A stretch of DNA of 40,771 nucleotides, taken from contig JAFGRO010000081.1 in NCBI GenBank assembly GCA_016935095.1, forward strand, positions 1 through 40,771, written 5' to 3'. The first letter of the stretch is position 1. Each line of letters starts with the position of its first letter. The translations under genes and the position numbers were made by a program. The notes below the pieces were generated by a model. The model saw only the letters and a list, made by a program, of their open reading frames with translations. It was not told the DNA's origin and searched no databases. Below are positions 1 through 6,298 of the stretch, one piece after another. This stretch comes from Candidatus Woesearchaeota archaeon. GTDB taxonomy: Archaea > Nanobdellota > Nanobdellia > Woesearchaeales > GW2011-AR15.

Positions 1-79
1 CCGCTGAGTGAGATACGTCAACTTTGAAAAAGTTGACGAGGAACGAAGCGGAAGGGGATTATAAGGGGTGTCCCCTTAT
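1..79. repeat. Left-edge inverted repeats (hairpin cluster)
   Basis: Two perfect inverted repeats are visible. GTCAACTTT (17-25) pairs with AAAGTTGAC (29-37) across a 3-base loop, enclosed by an outer CCGCT (1-5)/AGCGG (47-51). ATAAGGGG (61-68) pairs with CCCCTTAT (72-79) across TGT. The second lies directly downstream of the minus-strand mgtC-like gene and could act as its transcription terminator or mRNA 3' end, although no T-run follows it on that strand. The first may be a dispersed intergenic repeat cut by the window edge. The base pairing is certain; the roles are inferred. Confidence 0.55.
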
Positions 80-80
80 T

Positions 81-608
81 TCATTTTGTTTTGTCAACTT
101 CACTGTAAATCAATTTAAATCTCTTTAGACTTACATTGAGTATGTTTTTAATTTCTTTTTCATTTATGATCCTGTTTGTTGTAATGCCTACTCTCTTTTG
201 ATATGAGCCTATACCTTTTTTTTCAAGGTATATATCATAGAAAGTCACAATCCATATAATCACATAGCTGATTAATCCTATAATATATTGGCCTGTGCCT
301 ATTGATAGTCCAAATATTGCGAAAATCCAGATGCTTGCTGCACTAGTAAATCCAAAAATCTTATCAGTTGTTTTTATTAAAGCTCCTGCTCCTAGAAAAC
401 CTATTCCGGTTACAATAGCACTTAATAGAGGCAGAGGGTTTTCTGCATTTAAATCCAGTGCGATTATTGCAAGACTGCATGAGCCCACTGCAACAAATAT
501 GAATGTGCCGAAGCCAATGGGCTTATGGGATTTTTGTCTTTCAACCCCGAAAATAACTGAAAGAATAAAAGTAATGGTGAATCTTGCGACAATTGTTATG
601 ATATTCAT
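81..608 (-). CDS. MgtC/SapB-family membrane protein
   Basis: A 175-residue integral membrane protein of the MgtC/SapB family. The N-terminal part shows the family pattern: a first helix ending near GVERQ, then a glycine-rich helix (GFGTFIFVAVGS), then VTGIGFLGAGALIKT and the FTSAASIWI segment with an acidic/basic break between helices. About four to five membrane segments fill residues 1-125, followed by a short cytosolic tail of about 50 residues. The tail is shorter than the ACT-like domain of long MgtC proteins. MgtC proteins are linked to growth at low magnesium and to control of P-type ATPases or F-ATPase; which role applies in archaea is unknown. It is the last gene before the left-edge hairpins and is transcribed in the same direction as uppP, 63 bp away. 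Confidence 0.85.
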   Translation of the reverse strand: MNIITIVARFTITFILSVIFGVERQKSHKPIGFGTFIFVAVGSCSLAIIALDLNAENPLPLLSAIVTGIGFLGAGALIKTTDKIFGFTSAASIWIFAIFGLSIGTGQYIIGLISYVIIWIVTFYDIYLEKKGIGSYQKRVGITTNRIINEKEIKNILNVSLKRFKLIYSEVDKTK

Positions 609-671
609 GATGATTTCTTATTTTAATTACCTATTTAAAGCTATGCTCCCTTATATTTCTAATAGTATATT

Positions 672-1433
672 TTAATGGGCTGTGATTATAATTATTCCGA
701 GAATCAGACAATAAAGACTGAACCAGCTGAACTTTTTTTCTTTTATAATCCTTAATAATAACCTCAATGAAAAATAACCTGCAATTATTGTTGTTAATGT
801 TGATATAATTAATGGAGTGAAATTACTTATCTGAGATAAATTCTTCATCTCGAAGACAGTCGCTCCGATAATAGCGGGAATTGCCAATAAAAAAGAAAAT
901 TCAGCAGCATCTTCTCTTTTTACGCTTTGAATTAACCCAGCTGAGATTGTTGCTCCTGATCTTGAAACTCCCGGTAAAATAGCCAGAGCCTGCGCTATGC
1001 CAATTAAAAAAGTGTTTTTAAAATCCAGTTTTTTGGTCTTGTTTTTAGGGAATCTGCTTAAAAAAAGAAGTGCTGAAGTAATCAATAAAGAAATTCCCAC
1101 AGTCAGGTTATTATTGAAAATGGATTTAATTAAATCATTAAGGAAAACACCAATAACTGCAATAGGGATTGATGCAAACAAAAGCATTAGCACAAGATTA
1201 ATGGATTTTTTATCCTTTTTCAGGAGGCCTTTAATCAGAGCAATTATCCTCTTCCAGAAAACTAATAGGATGACAAATAAGCTTCCGAAATGCAAAACAA
1301 CATCAAAAACAACAGGCACATCAGTATTCATCAGGTTCTGCATCAAGACAAGATGGCCTGATGAGCTTATTGGAAGCCATTCAGTTATGCCCTGCACAAT
1401 CCCTAAAATAATTGCTTCAAAAACTGAGACCAT
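672..1433 (-). CDS. uppP: Undecaprenyl-diphosphatase-like polyprenyl pyrophosphatase (UppP/BacA)
   Basis: An integral membrane phosphatase that removes one phosphate from polyprenyl diphosphate to recycle the lipid carrier for glycan export. Both signature motifs are present: GITEWLPISSSGH near the N-terminus and LPGVSRSG in the middle, with about eight hydrophobic segments and a family-typical length of about 253 residues. In archaea the substrate is presumably a dolichyl-type or C55-60 polyprenyl diphosphate used for protein glycosylation rather than peptidoglycan (inference). I chose the ATG at 1433 (MVSVFEA) over the in-frame ATG at 1451 because an A/T box centred at 1460 lies 27 nt upstream of it, fitting leaderless transcription. 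It fits functionally with the dolichol-kinase-like gene at 18361. Confidence 0.93.
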   Translation of the reverse strand: MVSVFEAIILGIVQGITEWLPISSSGHLVLMQNLMNTDVPVVFDVVLHFGSLFVILLVFWKRIIALIKGLLKKDKKSINLVLMLLFASIPIAVIGVFLNDLIKSIFNNNLTVGISLLITSALLFLSRFPKNKTKKLDFKNTFLIGIAQALAILPGVSRSGATISAGLIQSVKREDAAEFSFLLAIPAIIGATVFEMKNLSQISNFTPLIISTLTTIIAGYFSLRLLLRIIKEKKFSWFSLYCLILGIIIITAH

Positions 1434-1455
1434 TCTTATAATTAAAATCAATAAT

Positions 1456-1466
1456 AATTTAAATTT
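1456..1466 (-). promoter_or_regulatory. Probable TATA box of uppP
   Basis: An AAATTTAAATT stretch on the minus strand is centred 27 nt from the ATG at 1433. It overlaps the end of the upstream lipoprotein gene. The spacing supports a leaderless mRNA and the shorter UppP start. Confidence 0.5.
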
Positions 1467-2442
1467 ATTGTCTTATTTTTTTATATGCAACATAAATGTC
1501 AGCTTCTATCATATTTCCGTCTTTATAAAAATGATGGACAAAATAAATATTTCCCTCTTTGTCAAGAGTCGGCTCACCTGCAAACTGAGATATAATTAAC
1601 TCAGGTTCAGACCATTCCCCTTTGATTTTTTTTGACCGGAAAACAGCAGGGGTTCCTTTATACCACCTGTTGATCCACATCTCATTACCTTCAGGTGTGA
1701 TATAAGGGTAGCCATCACTTACTTCGCTGTTAACTGCTTCTATATTAACAGGATTAATCCATTTGCCATCAACTTTAGTCAGCATCCATATGTCATTTTC
1801 TCCTTTGCCTCCTTTTTTATCGGAATGATAGTAGAGTTCATTTCCTTTTATGTGCAATTCACCGACTTCAAATTCAGGATTAAAATCAGCGAGTTTCCAG
1901 TCAGTCCATTTTCCATCCTTGAATTCAGCACTGAACCAGTGTAGCCCTGTATACCCTTCTCTTGCAGTGCAGAATAACATTTTATTTTCATGAACAAACT
2001 CACAACCCTCCAGGGAAAGTTTTCCTGGTTTTTGTAAGAATATGCGTTCTGGCTTCTGCCATGCGCCGTTAATATTTTTTGAAACATAGATTCCTGTAAC
2101 ACCATCAAAGATCTGTTTCTCAACCGGGACTCTTACATCAGGTGTAAAAAAGAAATAAATCTCATCTCTGTTTTCAGGAATAAAAGGAGAATCCTCTGCA
2201 CCAGCTGTGTTAATCACAGCCAATGGCACAGGCTCTTCAAACTCATCTGAATGCAATATAGGAGGAGATAAATCCTCTTCAGGCATAACCTTCACAGCAT
2301 CAATTGGTATTTTGCTTTCCCTTTCAATCAACTGGTGTTCTTCTTCTGAGCAACCTGCCATAAATAAACTTATTAAAATTAATGTAAAAACTAAAAAAAG
2401 CCTGTGTTTATATTTTCTGGATATTGAGCTTATTCCAGCCAT
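1465..2442 (-). CDS. Secreted lipoprotein with PD40/TolB-like beta-propeller repeats
   Basis: A 325-residue protein with a charged N-terminus, one hydrophobic segment and a lipobox-like FMAGC at about residues 27-31, followed by an acidic linker (SEEE). The mature part contains repeated blocks of the WD40-like/PD40 type: SPFIPENRDEIYFF, the CEFVHENKMLFCTA block, a GKGENDIWML block, DGYPYITPEGNEMWINR and PTLDKEGNIYFVHHF. These match the TolB-type repeat in which a reported value is followed by a new beta strand. It is probably anchored outside the membrane and binds a ligand or another protein; no enzyme motif is seen. A lipidated cysteine is inferred, since archaeal lipoprotein processing outside haloarchaea is poorly known. 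Confidence 0.75.
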   Translation of the reverse strand: MAGISSISRKYKHRLFLVFTLILISLFMAGCSEEEHQLIERESKIPIDAVKVMPEEDLSPPILHSDEFEEPVPLAVINTAGAEDSPFIPENRDEIYFFFTPDVRVPVEKQIFDGVTGIYVSKNINGAWQKPERIFLQKPGKLSLEGCEFVHENKMLFCTAREGYTGLHWFSAEFKDGKWTDWKLADFNPEFEVGELHIKGNELYYHSDKKGGKGENDIWMLTKVDGKWINPVNIEAVNSEVSDGYPYITPEGNEMWINRWYKGTPAVFRSKKIKGEWSEPELIISQFAGEPTLDKEGNIYFVHHFYKDGNMIEADIYVAYKKIRQ

Positions 2443-2484
2443 ATTAAATTTAAATAAAAAAAATTTTAATTTAAATTTTCTGTT

Positions 2485-2943
2485 TTATAACAATCTTTTT
2501 GCTGTTTTTGACCTTCCGAAAAGAATTCCTAGATATCCTGCGATTAAGCCGATAATCATCAGTACAAAAATCCTTGAAAATATTCCAATCCAAATACCTT
2601 TTGAAAATATGATATTAAACTCCCACAAGTTAAATCCGACAAAGAGTCTTACTGCAACTAAATATTCTATCAATGCAAAAACTAAAATAACAATTGTCTG
2701 GTATAAATATTCTTTAATAATTTCCTCTTGTTTTTTTTTGAATATCCTTTGAGGTATGGCATAACTTACAAAGAAGATAATAAATGTAAATAAGCCGGAA
2801 AAAAATAAACTATATGCGCCTCCTAAAATAAAAACAACAATATTTCTGTTGATTAATGCACTGAAACTGTAGACAACAATCAATAATATAAACCATAAAA
2901 CCACTCCTGTAATTATTCTTTTTTTAATTTTAGTCATTGACAT
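2485..2943 (-). CDS. Small four-helix membrane protein, unknown function
   Basis: A 152-residue protein I do not recognise. After a basic N-terminus (MTKIKKR) it has about four hydrophobic segments, at roughly residues 10-32, 36-62, 80-100 and 118-142. A lysine-rich cytosolic loop (IFKKKQEE) lies between segments 2 and 3. The C-terminus is basic (GRSKTAKRLL). It overlaps the end of the preceding PKD/coiled-coil gene by 14 bp, so the two are probably cotranscribed and translationally coupled. This makes a membrane partner of that secreted coiled-coil protein possible (inference only). Confidence 0.7.
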   Translation of the reverse strand: MSMTKIKKRIITGVVLWFILLIVVYSFSALINRNIVVFILGGAYSLFFSGLFTFIIFFVSYAIPQRIFKKKQEEIIKEYLYQTIVILVFALIEYLVAVRLFVGFNLWEFNIIFSKGIWIGIFSRIFVLMIIGLIAGYLGILFGRSKTAKRLL

Positions 2944-4480
2944 TTTCAGCTCTCATTTCACATTCAGCTTTAATCTCATTAAATTCGGTTATTTCTCTTT
3001 TTAATGCATTGATTTTTTTTTCTAATTCATCAAGTTTTTTTTCAAGAGATATCTTTTTTGTTTCTGTGCCAGATTCCTGTTTATTAAGATCATCCAGAAT
3101 ATCTTCTGTTTTAGAGATTTCTTCTTTAAAATCAGATATCTCATTTTCTAATTCGTTCTTACTGTTTTCCAGCCTGGATTTTTGTTTTCTTAGCTTTGTC
3201 AGTTCTTTGCCCAGTTTTTTAGCTGATTTCTTTTCTTTAGAATACTTCTGGAGATTTTTGATTAAATTGAAAATTCCTGCACCGCCCTTCCCTGTAATCC
3301 ATGTATTGCCTCCGTCAAAACTAAGAGCGCCTCCTGATTCCAAGCCAAGCAAGGGGTTATTTTTTTTATTTGTTTCAACATAATCTCCTGTAGAAAGTGT
3401 ATCTAATACCAGGTCAAATTCTTTCTGCTTTTCAATGATTTTTGTATTGACTTTTTCAATCTCTTTATTGATTTCTGAGGTCTTTTTTTCAATTTCTTCT
3501 AAACCCTTATTGTTTTTATCGAGATTTTCCTGTCTCTCTTTTATTTTACACTCGGATTTATCTAAACTATATCCCGATTTTTCCATCTCAGCTTCAGTTT
3601 CTTTGTATGTCTTTTCTGATTCATCAATCTCAGATTCATATTCGGCTTTCCTGTTTAATAGTTTAGTAAGATATCCCTCTGGACAAAGTTCATTTTCAGC
3701 TAACAATGTTCTTCCTTCCTGGACTAGTGAAATATCAATTAAAACCTTTTCAGTAACTGAATTTTCAGCTCCGTAAATATCTCTTACAGTCAGGACTGCA
3801 GTGTATTCCCCTGGCTTTTTATAGTCATGAATTGGATTTAATTTATCTGACGAAAGCCCATCGCCAAATTCCAGATTTAAAGATATTTCATCTCCATCCT
3901 GATCTGAGACAATAGTCTCAAACATTACAACAGAGCTTTTTAAAACAATATGCGGTCTTAATTCAGCTTCAGGAGCATGATTATCCACAACAACAATCTC
4001 GATCTTGTCCTGAGCCTGGTTATTTTCACTGTCTTTTACAGTCAAGGTAATATCATATTTGCCTGGTTTTTTGAAAGTATGAGTTGTCTTATGTTTGGTG
4101 CTTACAACATAATCCCCGAAATCCCAGTAATATTCAACAGCTTCACCTTCTATTATTTCAGAATCAAATTCAACTGTCAAAGGAGAAGCACCTTTTGTTT
4201 GAGAGGCTTTTGCCTTGATTTTTAAAACAGATGAAATGCTTTCGTCATGACATATCCCGTCAATGCATTCTTTGCAGGAGACTGCCCTTATCTTGCACCT
4301 GTCTTCTTCACAAAAATACTCAATTAAAAAATCCCCCTGGCAATAATCTGTGCCCTGGTTGTCATGCGTATCATAGCAATATCCCTGCAATAAGTAATTT
4401 ATCCCGTTGTCGGAATCAACGCATGCAAGAGCTGATGAAACCAGGAAAAAAAGCAATAAAGAAACAGAAATCTTTTTCAT
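2930..4480 (-). CDS. Secreted protein with two PKD domains and a long coiled coil
   Basis: I start this at the ATG at 4480 (MKKISVSLLLFFL). It begins a clear Sec signal peptide with cleavage near SALAC, and a TATA box lies 28 nt upstream. The longer frame upstream runs into a repeat and is unlikely. The mature protein (about 516 residues in all) has a short Cys-rich segment at 20-75 and two PKD-type Ig folds (YYWDFGD and DGDEISLNLEFGDG, each followed by a KPGxY-TLTVxD motif). A second half of heptad-rich Glu/Lys/Leu sequence is interrupted by a Gly-rich stretch (LGLESGGALSFDGGNTW). PKD domains are typical of archaeal surface proteins and bind proteins or sugars. The coiled coil suggests an extracellular stalk or oligomer. 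No membrane anchor is visible. Confidence 0.85.
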   Translation of the reverse strand: MKKISVSLLLFFLVSSALACVDSDNGINYLLQGYCYDTHDNQGTDYCQGDFLIEYFCEEDRCKIRAVSCKECIDGICHDESISSVLKIKAKASQTKGASPLTVEFDSEIIEGEAVEYYWDFGDYVVSTKHKTTHTFKKPGKYDITLTVKDSENNQAQDKIEIVVVDNHAPEAELRPHIVLKSSVVMFETIVSDQDGDEISLNLEFGDGLSSDKLNPIHDYKKPGEYTAVLTVRDIYGAENSVTEKVLIDISLVQEGRTLLAENELCPEGYLTKLLNRKAEYESEIDESEKTYKETEAEMEKSGYSLDKSECKIKERQENLDKNNKGLEEIEKKTSEINKEIEKVNTKIIEKQKEFDLVLDTLSTGDYVETNKKNNPLLGLESGGALSFDGGNTWITGKGGAGIFNLIKNLQKYSKEKKSAKKLGKELTKLRKQKSRLENSKNELENEISDFKEEISKTEDILDDLNKQESGTETKKISLEKKLDELEKKINALKREITEFNEIKAECEMRAENVND

Positions 4481-4503
4481 TTTAGTGTAGTAAAGTAATT
4501 GAG

Positions 4504-4512
4504 TTATAAAAA
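4504..4512 (-). promoter_or_regulatory. TATA box for the PKD/coiled-coil gene
   Basis: TTTTTATAA on the minus strand is centred about 28 nt upstream of the ATG at 4480. This fits a leaderless transcript and decides the start of that gene. Confidence 0.6.
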
Positions 4513-4548
4513 CTTTTTTAAAAAATACGTGAAAAATAAGCTTACACG

Positions 4549-4618
4549 CAAAAAAGCAGAAAACACCTCCCTTTAGGGTGTGAGATGAATTCATTTAGCA
4601 TAATTTTCTGCTTTTTTG
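4549..4618. repeat. Long inverted repeat enclosing an IS200/IS605-right-end-like hairpin
   Basis: A perfect 15-bp inverted repeat (CAAAAAAGCAGAAAA at 4549-4563 with its complement at 4604-4618) encloses a smaller hairpin, ACACC..GGTGT, with CCCTTTAGGG in the middle. This is followed by GAGATGAATTCATTTAGCA. A short GC stem with a CTTTAG loop followed by GATGAATTCA is what I know from right ends of IS200/IS605-type elements, which also form the 3' end of TnpB guide RNAs. No tnpA or tnpB gene is present, so if related it is a solo end or a small palindromic non-autonomous element. The pairing is seen directly; the family link is inferred. Confidence 0.5.
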
Positions 4619-4623
4619 GTGTC

Positions 4624-4699
4624 CTAAAATCCGCGAAAAAGAAAACGTGCGTAAGCTTCGGCTTTTAAGCGGAAGTAGTGTGTTTTCAGCGGATTTTAG
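4624..4699. repeat. Second nested inverted repeat with UUCG-type hairpin
   Basis: CTAAAATCCGC (4624-4634) pairs perfectly with GCGGATTTTAG (4689-4699). Inside, GAAAAC (4641-4646) pairs with GTTTTC (4682-4687), and AAGC-TTCG-GCTT (4653-4664) forms a small stem with a UUCG tetraloop. The outer repeat extends to GTC/GAC with one unpaired base. It lies between divergent genes, ending just before the TATA box of the broken response-regulator gene. It could be a small palindromic mobile element or a structured RNA; the sequence alone does not decide. Confidence 0.5.
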
Positions 4700-4704
4700 T
4701 GACA

Positions 4705-4714
4705 TTTAAATATA
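4705..4714 (+). promoter_or_regulatory. TATA box of the response-regulator gene
   Basis: TTTAAATATA is centred about 28 nt upstream of the ATG at 4737. The promoter spacing is intact although the gene behind it is interrupted. Confidence 0.55.
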
Positions 4715-4736
4715 AAATCATTTTACTTCTTCAAAA

Positions 4737-5123
4737 ATGAGCGAAGGTTTACTGGGAAAAGTCTTATTAGTGGATGATGATGTTTATCACCTTGATTTAT
4801 ACAGGAGAATTTTATAAAGTGAAGGAATAGAAGTTGAAACAGCAAAAAGTGCACAGGAGGCAATAGACTATTGCCAAAATCACACTGATGTTGGATTAGT
4901 TGTGCTGGATATTGTAATGCCTGAAATGGATGGCTATTATGCTACAAGAAAAATTCTAGAGATAAGACCTGATTTACCTATAATTGCAGTTACTGCGGTT
5001 ACTGAACAAGCAGATCCTGATATAATTGAGCACTGCCGTGAAGCCGGGATAAAAGATTATCTTTCTAAGCCTATAGATGTTGATAAGTTTCTAGAATATA
5101 TCAGGGAGCATTTGCAGGCATAG
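4737..5123 (+). pseudogene. Stand-alone CheY-like receiver protein interrupted by an in-frame TAA
   Basis: Reading from the ATG at 4737 gives a complete receiver domain of about 128 codons with every key residue. These are the acidic pair in LLVDDD, the phospho-acceptor Asp in VVLDIVMPEMDG, the Thr in TAVT and the Lys in LSKP. Codon 27 (4815-4817) is TAA, in the alpha-1/beta-2 turn where related proteins have a residue such as Glu (ILxSEGIEV), so one G-to-T change could explain it. The part after the next ATG (4902) lacks the acidic pair and the phospho-acceptor and would not work alone. It is a recent pseudogene, a sequencing error or, less likely, a readthrough gene. No histidine kinase lies nearby. 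Confidence 0.85.
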
Positions 5124-5139
5124 GCTTAGGCAAATAATC

Positions 5140-5178
5140 TGATTCTGCACAAAAAATAGTGATTCTGCACAAAAATTC
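5140..5178. repeat. Direct repeats TGATTCTGCACAAAAA; third copy downstream
   Basis: The 16-base unit occurs at 5140-5155 and again at 5160-5175, a 20-base period. The 14-base string CTGCACAAAAATTC (5165-5178) recurs exactly at 5507-5520, so the small gene 5234-5494 is bracketed by direct copies. An inverted TTGTGCA sits at 5539-5545. The repeats lie about 50-90 bases before the small gene's start and just before the rpl1 promoter, so either operators or an insertion footprint are possible. Confidence 0.6.
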
Positions 5179-5233
5179 GTCATTTATATAGTGTAACATA
5201 TATTTATAAGTATATAAATAATCTATTTTTTTT

Positions 5234-5494
5234 ATGAAATCAAACATTAGTAAAAAACAATTTGAGATTGATAAACTAAAATTTCTAAAAAGGTCTGCTG
5301 GTGTACCTATACCTGATGAAATAATAAAAGGTCAAGAAAACTCCTTGGAACATGAAAAAAAAGTGCAACTTGAAGAAGCAAAGCATGGAAAGAGGAAATC
5401 CTGGCAGGATAATATCAGCTTGCATATTGCAGTTGGAATTCTTATAGGTGTACTATCAACATTAATTGCACAAGTGATTTTAAAATTGTTTTAA
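5234..5494 (+). CDS. Small single-helix membrane protein, unknown function
   Basis: An 86-residue protein I do not recognise. Residues 1-60 are hydrophilic and highly charged (Lys/Glu-rich, probably helical). Residues 63-86 form one hydrophobic segment (HIAVGILIGVLSTLIAQVILKLF) that reaches the C-terminus, so it would be tail-anchored with its bulk in the cytosol. An A/T-rich promoter with TATA-like strings lies at about 5200-5220, upstream of the ATG. It stands alone between the broken response regulator and rpl1, is bracketed by direct repeats, and may be a recent arrival. Coding is supported by amino-acid pattern and promoter only. Confidence 0.6.
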   Translation: MKSNISKKQFEIDKLKFLKRSAGVPIPDEIIKGQENSLEHEKKVQLEEAKHGKRKSWQDNISLHIAVGILIGVLSTLIAQVILKLF

Positions 5495-5565
5495 ATATTC
5501 ATGAAACTGCACAAAAATTCCCTGCTTAGTAATATTTCTTGTGCAAAGCCCTCTTTGCCGTAACC

Positions 5566-5575
5566 TTTTTAAATA
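5566..5575 (+). promoter_or_regulatory. Promoter of the rpl1-rpl10-rpl12 operon
   Basis: TTTTTAAATA preceded by TAACC (BRE-like). Transcription should begin near 5595-5602, leaving a leader of roughly 45-50 nt before the rpl1 ATG. This is unlike most genes in the window, which appear leaderless. Confidence 0.6.
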
Positions 5576-5613
5576 CCTTCTTCTTCCTAGCAATAAGACA
5601 GTATTCCCGTAAA

Positions 5614-5635
5614 CTACAAGGCTTTTGTAGGAGGG
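5614..5635 (+). promoter_or_regulatory. rpl1 leader hairpin next to the Shine-Dalgarno sequence
   Basis: CTACAA (5614-5619) pairs with TTGTAG (5625-5630) across a 5-base loop. The last G of the stem is the first base of GGAGGG (5630-5635), a strong ribosome-binding site 10 nt before the ATG at 5646. L1 is a known autogenous translational repressor of its operon in bacteria and methanogens. A hairpin touching the ribosome-binding site could serve this, but I do not see the full conserved L1-binding motif. Confidence 0.35.
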
Positions 5636-5645
5636 TTGATCAACT

Positions 5646-6293
5646 ATGGATGACAAATCAATTAAAGAAGCATTGAATAAATTAAAAAAGGATTCTCCTA
5701 AGCGCAATTTTAAGCAGACTATTGACATAGTATTTAATCTCAAAGATATTGATATGAAAAAACAGAATATAGATTTCTTTATTCACCTGCATAAATCAAA
5801 AGGCAAAAAAACAAGGGTCTGTGCACTTGTAGCTCCGGAACTGACAGAGCAATCCGAGAAGGTATGCGATACGACTATTCCGGATAGGGAATTTGAAAAA
5901 TACCAGCAAAATCCAAGACTCATCAAGAAGCTTGCTGATGAACATGATTTTTTCATTGCCCAGTCAACTATAATGCCAAAGATAGCTACTGCTTTTGGCC
6001 GGGTTTTAGGTCCAAGAGGAAAGATGCCGAATCCTAAAGCAGGATGTATTGTGCCGCCAAATGCAAATCTGAAGCAATTATATGAAAATCTCCAGAAAAC
6101 ATTGAGGATATATTCAAAAAATGATCCAGTAATCCACACGATTGTCGGAAAAGAAGATACTGAAGAGAATATTATTATTGATAACTTGAAAACAATTTAT
6201 GATGCAATAATTCCTCATTTGCCAAACGGAAAACATAACATCAGATCAATTTATATTAAATACACTATGGGAAAATCAATAAAAATCATGTGA
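5646..6293 (+). CDS. rpl1: Ribosomal protein L1 (uL1)
   Basis: A 215-residue large-subunit protein that forms the mobile L1 stalk and helps release deacylated tRNA from the E site. The signature is clear: an N-terminal helix, FNLKDIDMKK, the domain-II core with STIMPKIATAFGRVLGPRGKMPNPKAG, and a closing domain-I strand HNIRSIYIKYTMGKSI. Length matches archaeal L1. A Shine-Dalgarno GGAGGG precedes the ATG. It is the first gene of the stalk-protein operon; rpl11, which commonly precedes it, is not here. Its TGA lies 5 bp before the rpl10 ATG. Confidence 0.97.
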   Translation: MDDKSIKEALNKLKKDSPKRNFKQTIDIVFNLKDIDMKKQNIDFFIHLHKSKGKKTRVCALVAPELTEQSEKVCDTTIPDREFEKYQQNPRLIKKLADEHDFFIAQSTIMPKIATAFGRVLGPRGKMPNPKAGCIVPPNANLKQLYENLQKTLRIYSKNDPVIHTIVGKEDTEENIIIDNLKTIYDAIIPHLPNGKHNIRSIYIKYTMGKSIKIM

Positions 6294-6298
6294 TAATA

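Noticed and set aside
2937-3776. Long plus-strand open frames opposite the coiled-coil gene
   Set aside because: They are Ser/Phe-rich mirror images of Lys/Glu-rich coiled-coil codons with no promoter or homology signal.
4815-4817. TAA read as a sense codon (alternative genetic code)
   Set aside because: Many genes in the window end at TAA with normal spacing to the next gene, so recoding of TAA genome-wide is not tenable.
5140-5178. Possible small CRISPR-like repeat array
   Set aside because: Only two full units with a 4-base spacer and one distant copy, no cas genes, and the repeat is far too short.
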